A stretch of 64,000 nucleotides of DNA from Diplosphaera chodatii (taxonomy: Eukaryota; Chlorophyta; Trebouxiophyceae; Prasiolales; Stichococcaceae), in the NCBI GenBank assembly GCA_032358165.1, contig JAALGY010000033.1, positions 3,162,001-3,226,000 of the forward strand. The letters run 5' to 3'. The notes under the pieces were generated by a model, which worked only from the letters and a program-made list of their open reading frames with translations, made no database searches and was not told the origin of the DNA. The stretch's first letter is position 1. The number at the start of each line of letters is the position of its first letter. The translations under genes were made by a program, and so were the position numbers. This document shows, one piece after another, positions 24,311 to 35,238 of this stretch.

Positions 24311-27300
24311 TCACTCCATATCCACAGGCTCGACAGCTTGCAAGGCCTTCAGCGCCGCCTGCCGTGCAGACATCTCCTCCTGCAGTGCCTCTACATCCAG
24401 GCTGTCCACTGTATCGCCAGCTTTGCGTCTTCGCGGCAGCTGCAGCAACAGCCGGATGCTCGTCAGCATGCACTACCGTCGTCTCTGGGCCGTCCTGTGG
24501 GCTGTACATGTCCACAGCCAAAACTCCCAGCATGCCATCATATCAACTACCAGCACAAAACTTCTCACCTTGATTGCGCTGCTGCGCTTCTGCAGCTGTG
24601 CCAGCAAAGCATCCTTTAGAGCAGTGTCTGCCGCTGCCCTGGCGCCTGGTGATGGCACAGCCGCTGCCACACACCGGTGGACTGCGGCGAGAACCTCAGC
24701 ACTGCCCCCAAATGCAGCGCTGTCGTTCTGCGCAGCAGTGACAGACCACGTGAGGGGCTGTTGCGCATTGATCTCTGAAGATTGGAATGATCAAGATTAG
24801 TCATGCAGTTTTCCTGTTTTAAAGCTGTCGAAACTTGGGTGCAAGAGCACCGTGCACTTGCCTGCATGGCCAGCTGCAGAGGCTTCAGAGCAGCAACAGG
24901 TGGTGTGAGCCGGCTCAGCAGTACTGCAGCCGCCCGAGCACTTGTAGCACCGGCGGCATGCAGCACCGCCTGCGTTGCACATGTACTGACGGTTGTTCTG
25001 ACATGTGCAGCTGTATGTGCCAGTGCGTCATGCAGGTGTCAATTAAGCTGCCAGATGTGAACGGCTTTTGGCTGATACATTGTCAGCATGAAGATGCATG
25101 ACCTGCAGACATTGAGCGGCCAATGCCTGCGAACCAGCATCTGTGTCGTTCATGAAGTCGTCGCAAACCACCTGTGCCACGACAGGCGATATACCTGATG
25201 TCGCACCACAGTTGTTTCTGGCTGCCTTTAGTCAGGCCTGACGCTGAGGCATGCGGCAAATGATGCTGGGTGTACTACTGCGTTGTGTTGCCATAGACTC
25301 TCGAGCATGCGCACTTGTATCAATGATCACCGCAACATACCTGTGCCATACGGGGCTTGCTGTCCAGAGGCACCCCCTCCAGCATGCCAAACAGCAGGGC
25401 TGATCGTTGCTTGGCATTGTCCTGCAGCAGCTGCTGCAGTCCCAGGTGCGCAATGTGCTGCACCTGTGCCAAATCGCATGCATTCTTACACAGGAGTCAG
25501 TAAACGTATGCGACTGTGCTGCAAAACCCGGTTCGGTCTGCACCATGCACCTGTTCATGGAGCTGCAAGGCAGCCTTCCATGCAGCTGCTGCAGCAGTAA
25601 CAGAAAAGATTTTGTGCGGGGCGACAATAGCCGTACTTGCCTGCTTGCAATCAGTCAGCTGGCATCGGCACAGCGCCGCACTGACTTGGGTGACCTTGTA
25701 CTTGTTCAGCAGGCTGAGGCGCGCCAATGCCAGTGCAGCGGCCGCGCGCACGCTCTCATGTGCCTTTTGCTCGATCGCCACGTCAGCAAGCTGCAGGGTC
25801 ATAGCTCATTTTGTCCGGTCCGGCAGATGCAGAGGGCAAAGCTGCAGGTGGAATTGTTGACATGCTGAACGTCCGTCAGCAGTTGCTGTGTACACAGTCC
25901 CATACTGCACCAGTCTTCAGGATATACCTGGCTCATGAGGGGCATGTGCACAATTGGGAAGGCATCAACCATCGCATGCGCGATGGTGACCGCCTCCTGC
26001 TGTAGCGCCTGCACATTTGCAGTACAGCCAGCCGCGCTTGAGCACCCTGCAGTGGACGATTTGGCTGCAACAAACAGACTCATGCCAAGGCTCGTGCGCA
26101 AGAAACCGTCAAAGACACGCGCCTGACACCCGCCGTGCAGCGCTGTAGACACCAGGCTGCAATACTCAAGGCTTAGTCCCTGGGTGAGCACCAGGATGCG
26201 CCCAGCAGTCCTCAGGCATACAACCTGCAGGTGATGATTCACAGATGCTGCGCAGCAGCAGCTACATACACACATAAGAGCATGTCAGCCTGCCAGGCAT
26301 GCTGCTCTATATACCATGCATAACCAGGGACACCTTGACGATCTCTGGGGTGTCGGGCGACTGCAGCAGATGTGCGAGGATTGGCAGCCGGCAAGCTGGT
26401 GGCTCGGAGTGCGCCAACTCGTTCACGAAGCCGTTGGCAGCTGTCATGTCTGCTGCCGTCAAATCACCGCCAACTGCCGTCTGTTGCGCTGCTTCAGCTG
26501 CGCATACAATACATACAAGCCTGACAATGGAAGACTCAGGCAGCGCTGGAGAGGTGCAGCGCAGCCCTGCCATCAAGCAAAACTTTGGCATGTCAGATGG
26601 TGCTATGCATGCAGGTTGCAAGGCCGGTCTGTATTCGGATGCAGCAGACAGCAAACCTGCAGTGACCACGTCCTCAGCAGCAATGTCCATGTCGTCTGTA
26701 TTCTGCAACGCAGCCACTCTTGCAGCACGCAGCTGCGTCAGGAGTGCTTGCTTTGCGGCTGTCAAGCTGTCTGCCGCTCTGCCAATGCTGCTGAGCAGCA
26801 GTAGGGCATCACTGTCGTTGGCACTGGCAGGTGCTGCCTCGGCTGTAGGGCTGAGTGCCTCCATGAGCGCAGCCTCTTCCTGCAGATACTCAGACTGCAG
26901 CCGCTGCTGCGACCTGCTGCATGCTGACAGCACCTGCGGAGACATGGGGAGTTGGTGAGCGGTGTCTTGTCACCACCATGCTGCTGACTGAGTGCACTCC
27001 AGTGCCCACGATACGTTCTACCGTGTGCCTACACTACAACCGAGATGCACCTGCAGCGTGGCGTCCTGCACACGAATGCAGCCCAGCCTTCGTATGTGCG
27101 GCAGCCGCTCCCGCAAGAAGGCGGCAACGCTGCGAGGCAGGGAGTTGTCCCCAGCTGCATGCAACGCCATCATGCCTAGCACCTGTGTGCAAACGATGAG
27201 ACAGCACAGTCAATGTGAACGCTACAGCTGCAGCAAAACCCGACGTGCTTGGATGGCGAATGTATCAGATTGACCGCTGAGCTACAAGCCTCATTGATGT

Positions 27301-29293
27301 TGTCAGGGGTCCAGGTCACCTCTATGGCAACAGCAAGGCACCGGCACAAGCTGTCGGCCTTGCTGCTGGTGGTGCATTGCTGAGCTGCTGACGCTGCGGC
27401 TGCATCGGCAGCCTCATGCAGGCGCTCCCCATCTGCCGGTGGTCTGGTGGTGTCTGTGCGCTGCAGCAGCGAGTCCGTCATATCCATTGCCAGGTATGCC
27501 TCCCCGAGCGCAGCTGAGTTTGCATCGGCCATTGGTAGCCCAGCAAACAGCAGCAACACTGCAACACATAACAACACGGTAGTGGACATGCCATCCGGGT
27601 GTTGCACCTGTCAAGCACCACCAGCCGCACTGCCGTGCAACTTATATTCAGACGCAAGCACAAAGTTCGTGCAATTGACCCTTCAAGCAGCTGTCAGTTT
27701 GCCGCAATGCCTCCGCCAGAGCGTCAGCCGCTTCAGGGGCATGCTGGGTGTCTGGCGACAGCGCAGCTGCGTTTGACAGACCAACCAGTGCCTTCAGCAG
27801 CGCAGCAAAGCCCTTCTGAGCCACAAGGCGGGCGCGAGCAGCAACGGCAGCGTCAGTGCAGACCGTTGCCAGCTGCTGCCGTACACTGGCAACCTGTGCA
27901 TACAAAACGCTCTTGGCGGTCAGCTGTGGCCAGTGGCAGTGCACTACCCGCTCACTCGACGCCCCAGCATAGCACCCTGCCCTGGCGTGCAGCTTTTCAA
28001 AGCGGCGTACTGCACAGACCTGGTCACGTTGAACGATGCTGGCAAGCGCCGCCCACCGCTCATAGCCGTCGGCAGCGTCTGAGCGCCGCTGCGGCAGGAG
28101 GCAGCACACCAGGCGCTGACCAGCATTGGCATCCAGCGTGGTGATGAGCGTCAGCAACTGGCGCGCCTGCTGCGCGTTGCCGCTTGCCAGCAGCCTTGAG
28201 CTAGCACCCAGGATCTCGAAGGCGCTCTGCATGCAGCAGCAGTTGGACCCCTGATGCACACAGAGTCACCTGGCACATTCTGGATGCTGTAAGCCATCCT
28301 TCCGCTTGCAGCCCTCTGCGTTCAGCTGGCAGACGCCAGCAGATTTACCTCGTCCTGCTGCTGATGCTCGTGGACCCGCAGCAACTGCTGTGCGGTGTGC
28401 AGCAGCGCTCTGCCAAATGTCTGGCGGGCAGCCAAGGCGTAGCCACTGTCTGTCTTCTGTGTCACTGTGTCTATTAGATTCCGCACGCATGTGTCAGCAT
28501 GCGCTCGCACTGTGTGCGTCTTGTCCAATAGTCTGTGCAGCGTCGACAGCCATGTGAACTCCCCTGGCCAGGGTGAAGCATTCACATGTCTGAACGTCAA
28601 GCTCTCTGCATGGCTGCATGCAGTCTGATCGCTGACTGTACGAGCAGCACCTCTCAGTGATCTTCACCAGCAGGCTGCAGAAGGCGTGGCCTTCGGTTTC
28701 ATGGTGCCCTTCTGCATGGTTCCACATCTGCTTGCTGGCACGACAGCAGAGTCGCAGCGTTTCCGAGCGGACAGTAGCGTCCTTGTCATCCAGTCCTGCA
28801 TGAAACAATGCATGCTTGCTGAGTAAAGCAGGCTGAAATGATGATTAGGTGACATTCGCCTATACAGGCAGCCTACTGAGCTGCGTCACCTGCTGCCAGC
28901 ATAGTCTGTACCAAGGCGATGTGGCCTGAGACGACATCATCATCAGTCATGGCTTGCAGTGCAAGCTTGCGGATCGTGGCGATGCTGCAGTGCATCAGCC
29001 TGGCGATGACCTGCAGCACACGGCATCGGCACAGGCAGGAGCGAGCCTATCTCGCCTTGACATATGTGCCAGCTGTTCACTCGGTTATACATATACCACA
29101 CTGTTGGTGTGCCACATGCGCACTGTATGTATGTGCAAACTTGAACAGGAAACCTCACCGGAAACTGCAGAGCCGGCTGCAGCTGCTCGCTCGACACACG
29201 CAAAGCAAGTCCGACATCTGCAGCCAGATCCGTTTGTCCAGCATCCGTAAGAGCGCCTTCTGCTTGTTGCAGCTTTGCAACCATGTTGTGCAT
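24311..29293 (-). CDS. Large alpha-helical repeat (HEAT/ARM-like) protein, function unknown
   Basis: Eighteen exons in consistent phase give about 1016 residues: 29293-29159, 29010-28890, 28795-28651, 28613-28349, 28250-28020, 27923-27680, 27558-27275, 27182-27051, 26933-26657, 26497-26334, 26224-25928, 25790-25695, 25463-25341, 25221-25195 (27 nt), 25171-25103, 24969-24862, 24772-24569 and 24439-24311. The protein is almost wholly predicted helix with repeated Leu/Ala patterns resembling HEAT units, for example DDKDATVRSETLRLCCRAS, SVRQQLATVCTDAAVAARA and SVRAAAALALARLSLLNKY. The C-terminus ends in an amphipathic helix (DVEALQEEMSARQAALKAL) and VDME. No catalytic motif or named family is recognised. 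The intron after 24862 has a GCAAGT donor. Start ATG 29293 and the 5' edge of the fifth exon (28250 or 28226) are uncertain. A scaffold role would be a guess. Confidence 0.6.
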
Positions 29294-29609
29294 ATTGGTG
29301 ATGCAAGCAGGCAGCGTTCATCAGGTGACAATCTGGCTGTAGACGATCAGCAGTGAACAGGAAGGCCGTTGATTTTTGACATGAAGTGCTCGCTCGAAAC
29401 TTCCTGCTGCCAGCTTCTGCCGCCGACAAAACCGCCGCTGTCCATTGATGCGGTACAGCGGGCAACACTGGCCAAGCGTTCCCAGCACATTCGTTATGAG
29501 ACGTCGTCGGAAGACAGCTGATTGATCTAGAAACCAAGCAAGGCCCTGGTGCTGACAGCACCATGTAAGGTCGTAAGATACAAGGGTCTGCTGCAGCAAA
29601 CGCTATGGG
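29294..29609. other. Spacer between tandem minus-strand genes
   Basis: About 315 bases between the stop of the MIS12-like gene (29612-29610) and the inferred start of the helical-repeat gene. An open frame from 29599 to 29321 on the minus strand encodes a plausible helical stretch (GLAWFLDQSAVFRRRLITN), so an additional 5' exon of the repeat gene could lie here. Confidence 0.4.
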
Positions 29610-31086
29610 TCAAGCGCTTGTAGCCTCCTTTCCGGCAGCTGCCATCTGCTGCGTGTGCGATGCCATGATCTGGTTTGCAGTGCGCAGCGCACGAAAGTCT
29701 ATGGCAGTCGGCGCAGCTCCGTAGCCGCTGAGGGCCCGCCGCTTCCGCAGCTCCTGGTCGGCCGCCGCCACTGCACGGAGAAAGGCCACCTCATCGGCGG
29801 ATGCTCACAGCAGTGCTGACATTCACCTGGCATGAGCCATGCAGCCTGTGCCTGACTGATGAGCTTATGGCTCTTCAAGCAAAGAGGCATGTGAGGTGCA
29901 GACCTGAGTCGGCAGACGACATCGGCTTGGCGGCCTGCACCAGCCGCTGCGCCTTGGCGAGCAGCGGCCGCAGCCGCGCCGCATCCGCGGCAATGGCACA
30001 CGCATCGTCCGCAATGTTCTCCTTGCCCGCCGCCAACGCCGTGGCTGCCTCCAGCCCTGTTCTGTCGCCTGTCTCAAAATTGAGGCACCAGTCACTCTCT
30101 GTGCTGGCAACCTTTCAACATCAGCTGGTGCCAGCCATGTGCTGATGCTCGGCTGGCCCATCTTGCCAGAGCTGCCAAAGCACTGCACCGTGTGAGGCGA
30201 GGTCACGGTCCATGGCTGCTATTTGCGACCGCGTCTGCCGCACTGCAGAGCGCGCCACCCGGATTGCTGTCCGCAGCTCTTGCAACTCGCCCTTGAGACG
30301 CTCGGCCGCTGCTGGGTCTGCTGCGATGCCCCTGCCTCCTGGCTGCTGCTGCGGCGCCTGCACAGGCCCACACAAGAGCGCGCTCGTGTCGTGAGTCTGC
30401 CCAGCAAGAGGACCTCTCATCGGCACACCTCGAGGAACCACAACAGCGCCTTTGAGATCCGGCATCAAAAGACACACCAACAATTGCTTGTCGCAGTGAT
30501 TATAATACCCAAGCACCTGCGACAGGTCCAACCCTGGTGGGATCTGGAGGCAACCATGCAGCGCATGGCCCTGGAACAACCCCATCTGCTCATCTAGCCG
30601 CGCCCGCGTGTGCTCGCACAGCGCCTCCGAGGCCTGTGTCGCATGCGAGAGGTGAGCTACGGCATGCCTTTTCCCCTTGAGTACAATTAAGAAGCACTGC
30701 ATTCATCAGCTTGCACCCAAGCGGCGCACCTTGATGACATTCTTCTGCTGCTCAGGGCTGGAAAGCGGCAGACCTTGCAGCAGGCACTGCGTGAACGCGT
30801 CGAATCCGTCCGCGCAGAAGTCCTCAACCTGCGCAGACAGCAGGCAGGCCGCCTGAAAGCAGGCGCGGAGTGGCAGATGAAACGTGGCAGAGCCCTCACC
30901 AGCAGCGCCCCAACAGTTGCAGATAAACATCCTCACCGCATCCCTGATGTCCGCAACGAGCACATCCGCGTCGAGGCCGAAGCGATCGCCCATCGCCTGC
31001 TCTGCTGGCGCAGCGGCATTCAAATCTGGGGCAGGTCTGCTGGCTGCATCACTGCCTGATGCGGCGTCTATGTCAATCGTATCCAT
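29610..31086 (-). CDS. MIS12-like kinetochore protein (putative)
   Basis: MIS12 is the head subunit of the MIND complex that links centromeric chromatin to the outer kinetochore. Six exons (31086-30937, 30852-30730, 30633-30517, 30357-30189, 30068-29904, 29770-29610) give 294 residues. The first half resembles the MIS12 head: FGLDADVLVADIRDA, then DFCADGFDAFTQCLLQ, then EHTRARLDEQMGLFQGHAL and LQIPPG. The animal proteins have FGF near the start and a matching stretch before a conserved Ile-Pro. The second half is coiled coil (AAERLKGELQELRTAI, AVRQTRSQIAAMDRDL) followed by an Ala-rich helix and a basic helix. Length is above the usual 205-240 residues. The assignment rests on by-eye pattern only and needs a profile search. 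Confidence 0.5.
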
Positions 31087-31501
31087 CCTGACACAGGTTG
31101 CAAGCTCGCTGTACTGTCCTAAACTACAGCAAGTCGCCTAGACCCCTGCAGTTACACTGTGCGATCGGAAGACTGGCACCCCTCAGCACGAACCAGCTGA
31201 TCTGACAGCGGTGCAGGGCAGCGAGCTGCTGACAAACGAGGCACAGGTGCTCTATTAGATGTTTGAGCTTTACAAGTGCACCAATGGCTGCAGAAAATGG
31301 CCGATCATGGGTGTTGTTATGCGCGTTGGGCCGCCAGCACAGGCTGAGCTGGAAGTGGTTCAAATTTATAAATTCAGTTTTGAAGCCTGCGCCATCACTG
31401 GGTCATCACAGTCCTCGTTTGCACGGCTTTGCCTTCACGCGGTACCTGAAGCTTTACAGAACATCCAGGGGCGCTACCTGTGTATTGACACGCGCGGAAC
31501 G
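31087..31501. promoter_or_regulatory. Divergent upstream region of the MIS12-like and oxygenase/SUMO-like genes
   Basis: About 415 bases between two inferred starts. Slightly AT-richer around 31300-31380. No clear TATA box; no gene supported. Confidence 0.35.
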
Positions 31502-34500
31502 ATGAGCTTTCGGCACTGCAGCCAGACGATACCAAGGGTGTCCGCAAACTCGATCGGAACGCCCCGCAGCGCCACCGAGCAGGCGACCAGCAGCTTTCAG
31601 ATCGGCGTCGAGAGCGTCTCGCTCGCTCTCACGCGGCACGGCGTGGTGATCCTGAAGCTCAGGCAGGACGATGCCAGATTGTTGGAGGATTTGGAGGATG
31701 CCGCCGCGGCCCACTTCGCAGCCCAGCAGCACCCGCTGACGCCGGTCGTCGCCGGCGGCCACATCGTGCTTCCTGGTTGCAGCTCGCTGAGCTATCGGCC
31801 TGGATCGACCAGCAGCTCGCCGCTGCCCCACGGCGTCAGGGAGGCAGCGCACCAGGTGCCTTTCGTGAGAGAAAACGCGCATGTTGCCTTTGGCTTCCCC
31901 ATAGCAACCTTCATCATGCTGGCACGCCGCCTTGGCGTCGGTGAAAGTCTAGTGGTTGGCTTGCAAGTTTCGAACACCGCCAGTCTGGGCGGTGTTTTCT
32001 TGGCTCTTGCACATCAACACGAGAGAACATGGTCAGGAACTTATCACTTCGACATCCGGTCTGACCATGCTGCAGGCGTTTACGCTGCTAGACTCGGTGG
32101 CGCGCATGGCGCTGCATGCCGTGTGCCGCTCATGCCACGTGCGGCTACATCAGGCAACGCTGGACACTGTGCTGGACGAGCAGCCGCTGACAGAGGGCGT
32201 GCAAGCGTCATCCCTGCTGCAGGCAATTTCTTGTCTGTTCCCCATGCTTTACACAACCTTGCCGCTCATAGACAGCGCAAGGCGCCCCGCTGCATATGGT
32301 CTCCTGCAGTCCATAATGCGCTGAGGCTCCCACGATCGCAGCAAAATGCCAGGCCCTTCTCGTCTGCAGGTGCAGCAGTCTGTCATAGCGGACCTGTCGG
32401 CAGACCTGGATCAGGAGGCGGCGTCAAGCGACGAGGTGCTGCCCCACGGCCTGGTGTCCGTCGTCTCGGCGCGGAACGCGTTCTCTTTCGACCGCAGCGG
32501 AGGCGGGGAGCCACAGCGCGTGCCAGCCTCCATGCTCCAGGTCAGTCGACACACTGAGACAGCTGCAACGCAGCGCCTCGGGGTTGCAATGACGGCCGTC
32601 CCAGCAACTTGGATGTGCAGGGCGCAGCTGCGCAGCAGTGCACTGCTGCCGCCTGCCACGGATCTGGACCATGTTCGGTCTGTCTGCAGGTGAAGGACAG
32701 GGACGGAAAGTGGGCGAACGTGGACCTGAAAGACGACGAGGTTGCGGTCTTGCTGGGGGCCACCCTGCACCACTGCACCGCCGGCCTGCTGCGCCCTTCG
32801 CTATACCGCGTGGTGCGTGGTACATCAGCCATGCTTGGCCTTAATGTTGTACAGCAATGACGGCTCAGGTTCGTGGGGATATGGCGACACCATCTGCCAC
32901 ATGTGAGGTGGTGGGCAACAGGAAGGCGGCGCTCCTCAACATAGTGATTCTGCAAAGCATCGAATTCAGCCGAGGCGCACCAGACTGAGGCATGTCCCTT
33001 GACCATCCAGGTGGGCGATGTGCATGCGGGCGCGGGGCGCAAGGCGGCGGTGTTTGAGCTGATGGCGCGCCCCGACGCCGCCCTCGACTTCACAGCCGCA
33101 ATGCAGAGCGCCGGCCACAGGGTCGCCCCCAGGTGAGCCGCGCAATGGCATGCTGCTGCCCTGCGCAGCTCAGGTTCACGATGATGCACAGCAGCATGTC
33201 CTGCTGCCTCAGCAGCAGTGCCTGCCTGCTGCTGCTGACTTGTTTGTATTGTGCAGCAGATCACAGTGCCCATATCTGCAGATGCCACAGCCTTTGGACA
33301 TATCGAAAATACAGGTAGACCTTCCGTGGGCTGCAGGTTCCTGGAGCCTCTCGTAGCGCAGCAGCTGTCTGCGCGTCTGACAGCCGCCAAGCTGGCGGAA
33401 TCCAGCGCCAAGTCTTCAGCGACGTGCGTGCTGCGCTCGCGCACCAGCAGCAGCGGCGGCAGCAGCCCCGTGCAGCAGCTGCCTCAGCCACCCCTGCTGG
33501 CGGCTGCAGAAGTGCTCGACAGCCGGCCAGCCAGCAGGTGACACGAGTGTGGCAGAAGGTCAACCTGAAGCTTGTTAGATGGGCATCCTGCGAGACGCCA
33601 TGCAAGAGGTTCCTTCTCTGCGTACTCTTTTGTGATCAGATCGACGGAGCGGTATGTGGCTGCCTGCTGCAGGGGCCAGAAGCGGTCGGCGGACGCAGAG
33701 CCGCTACAGCCCAGCTCACCCGTTGCCACCCGCAGCAGGCGTGCGGTGAAGGGCAAGCACCGGGCGGCGTCTGTCACCTCCAGCGGCCAGCTGCTGCAGC
33801 CTGTGCAGCAGGCGCCTGCCCTGCAGCAGCAGGAGCCGGCGGCGGCGCGTGTCACCCGCAGACGCAGCGGCAACTGTGCGGGCTCCCAGGCAGCGGTGCC
33901 CGCTGACGCCGAGGCAGCCACGCCCGCAGCCGCTGCAGCGCCCCCGCAGCAGCTGTGCGAGGGCAGGTGGGCACATCCGTGCTATTTGGCCCAAGCTGTG
34001 CACTGTGGACACAGCCGTTGCAGTAGTGTCGGTGCAGTTCTGTCTCAAATCAACTGCCGGTGTGTGCGGTGCAGGGAGGTGCACATCAGGGTGCATGGCA
34101 TCGATGCCGAGGACAAGCGCAACCACCTCGCGCTGAGGATGCAGAACCAGTTTGGCGACATGGTGAGCCGGCGCAGGCTCTGCCCGGTGCTTGCCAGCCC
34201 TGCATGCCTCGTGTAGCACGGCCGCTTTGCGCGCGACAATAACGCAGCCCGGCTTCTGTGCCTTGCAGGTGCACTTTCTCACGACCCGGGACCTGAACCT
34301 GGGCACGCTCTTTGAGCTGTTCTGTGAGCGCATGGGGGCAGACCTGGGCGCTGTGTCCTTCATGCACAAGGTACACCTGCACAGAACGTCTGGCTGTGTC
34401 TCCGCAAGTCATGTCACACGTGTGTTGTGCAGTACCGTAATACCTGAGCCTGCCTGGGAAACACCTCCTAGCTGGCGGCTGCAGAAGTCGCTCAGGCTGC

Positions 34501-34660
34501 ACCGGTGATCTCAGAGATGCACTAACCCACACTCTACTGTTGCTGCCTGCTGCAGGGCAGCCGCGTGTTTGGGTTCGACACCCCGAACAAGCTGAAGCTG
34601 GCGCAGAACAGCGTCATCACAGTGGCGTCCACTGTGCGCCCACCATTGATGGATGCCTGA
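31502..34660 (+). CDS. 2-oxoglutarate/Fe(II) oxygenase-like domain fused to a C-terminal SUMO-like domain
   Basis: Ten exons in consistent phase give about 560 residues: 31502-31855, 32076-32198, 32370-32540, 32690-32812, 33011-33132, 33337-33537, 33673-33966, 34075-34162, 34269-34370 and 34556-34660. The N-terminal half follows the plan of isopenicillin-N-synthase-like oxygenases: VSLALTRHGVVILKL, LDSVARMALHAVCRS, DRDGKWANVDLKDDEVAVLLGATL, then GLLRPSLYRVVGDVHAG. Where the family has HxD before the GLLT-type strand, this protein reads VLPHGLVSVV, and the His of the usual HRV is Tyr (YRV), so the iron site looks lost. A basic, low-complexity linker (exons 6-7, with TRSRRAVKGK) follows. The last exons are a ubiquitin-fold: EVHIRVHGIDAED, TLFELFCERMG, VSFMHKGSRVFGFDTPNKL, VITVAS. 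There is no terminal GG, so it is SLD-like rather than conjugatable. An unspliced exon between 32198 and 32370 cannot be excluded. Confidence 0.72.
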
Positions 34661-35238
34661 TAATGGATGCCTGACAATGCCTGACATCGGAGCAAATCCT
34701 CATGCTTGTTCTCAGCCAAATTCCACCTCCTGCGCAGGCTCATTCGACCTTGCACAGCTAATCAGCGGGGTATAGGGTTGCTTAGCCAGCTGTCTTATGT
34801 ATTGCAGCAGGGACGCAAGTGTTTGGTAGCAGGACTGTTGTCGTGACTTGCCGGCATGTCTGTTAGACTAGAACCAGCACTGCTCGCCTGGCACGACCAA
34901 AGGTCAGAAGTATGGCATTGCTGATGAAAGCTACTGGAAAGCGCCGCCGTTCAAGCAGCACATATGTCAAAGCAGGGGTGCAAAAGTCCAGTTGCTTCCG
35001 GCATGCTTGACGACTGGTGGCGCTCGCCCATCCTGGAGTCACCAGCCCTGCAAGATGTAGCGTAGCTTCTTGAAGAATCCATCGCACTAGCCATGGGTTC
35101 ACCTAGCATTCTGAGATCAGTGCCGACAGTGCCGTCATTGGGCTTGCCTGGTGGGCCATTGAAGTCTTTGCATTATACTCGGGATGCAGACCGCCAAAAC
35201 TTCTCATCACCCGGTACAACGAGTGTGCGGCAACAGTT
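34661..35238. other. Spacer between convergent genes
   Basis: The 3' UTRs of the SUMO-like fusion and of glutaminyl cyclase, about 580 bases. Short direct repeats of the string GATGCCTGA flank the stop at 34650-34685. No gene seen. Confidence 0.45.

Noticed and set aside
31259..32557. One 432-codon unspliced frame covering the first third of the oxygenase/SUMO-like gene
   Set aside because: It reads through introns. Only the part from ATG 31502 to 31855 is coding in that frame, and later exons use other frames with family motifs.
33256..33312. Extra exon candidate between exons 5 and 6 of the oxygenase/SUMO-like gene
   Set aside because: Using it forces exon 6 into a frame incompatible with the following linker and SUMO-like exons. 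Joining 33132 directly to 33337 keeps phase throughout.
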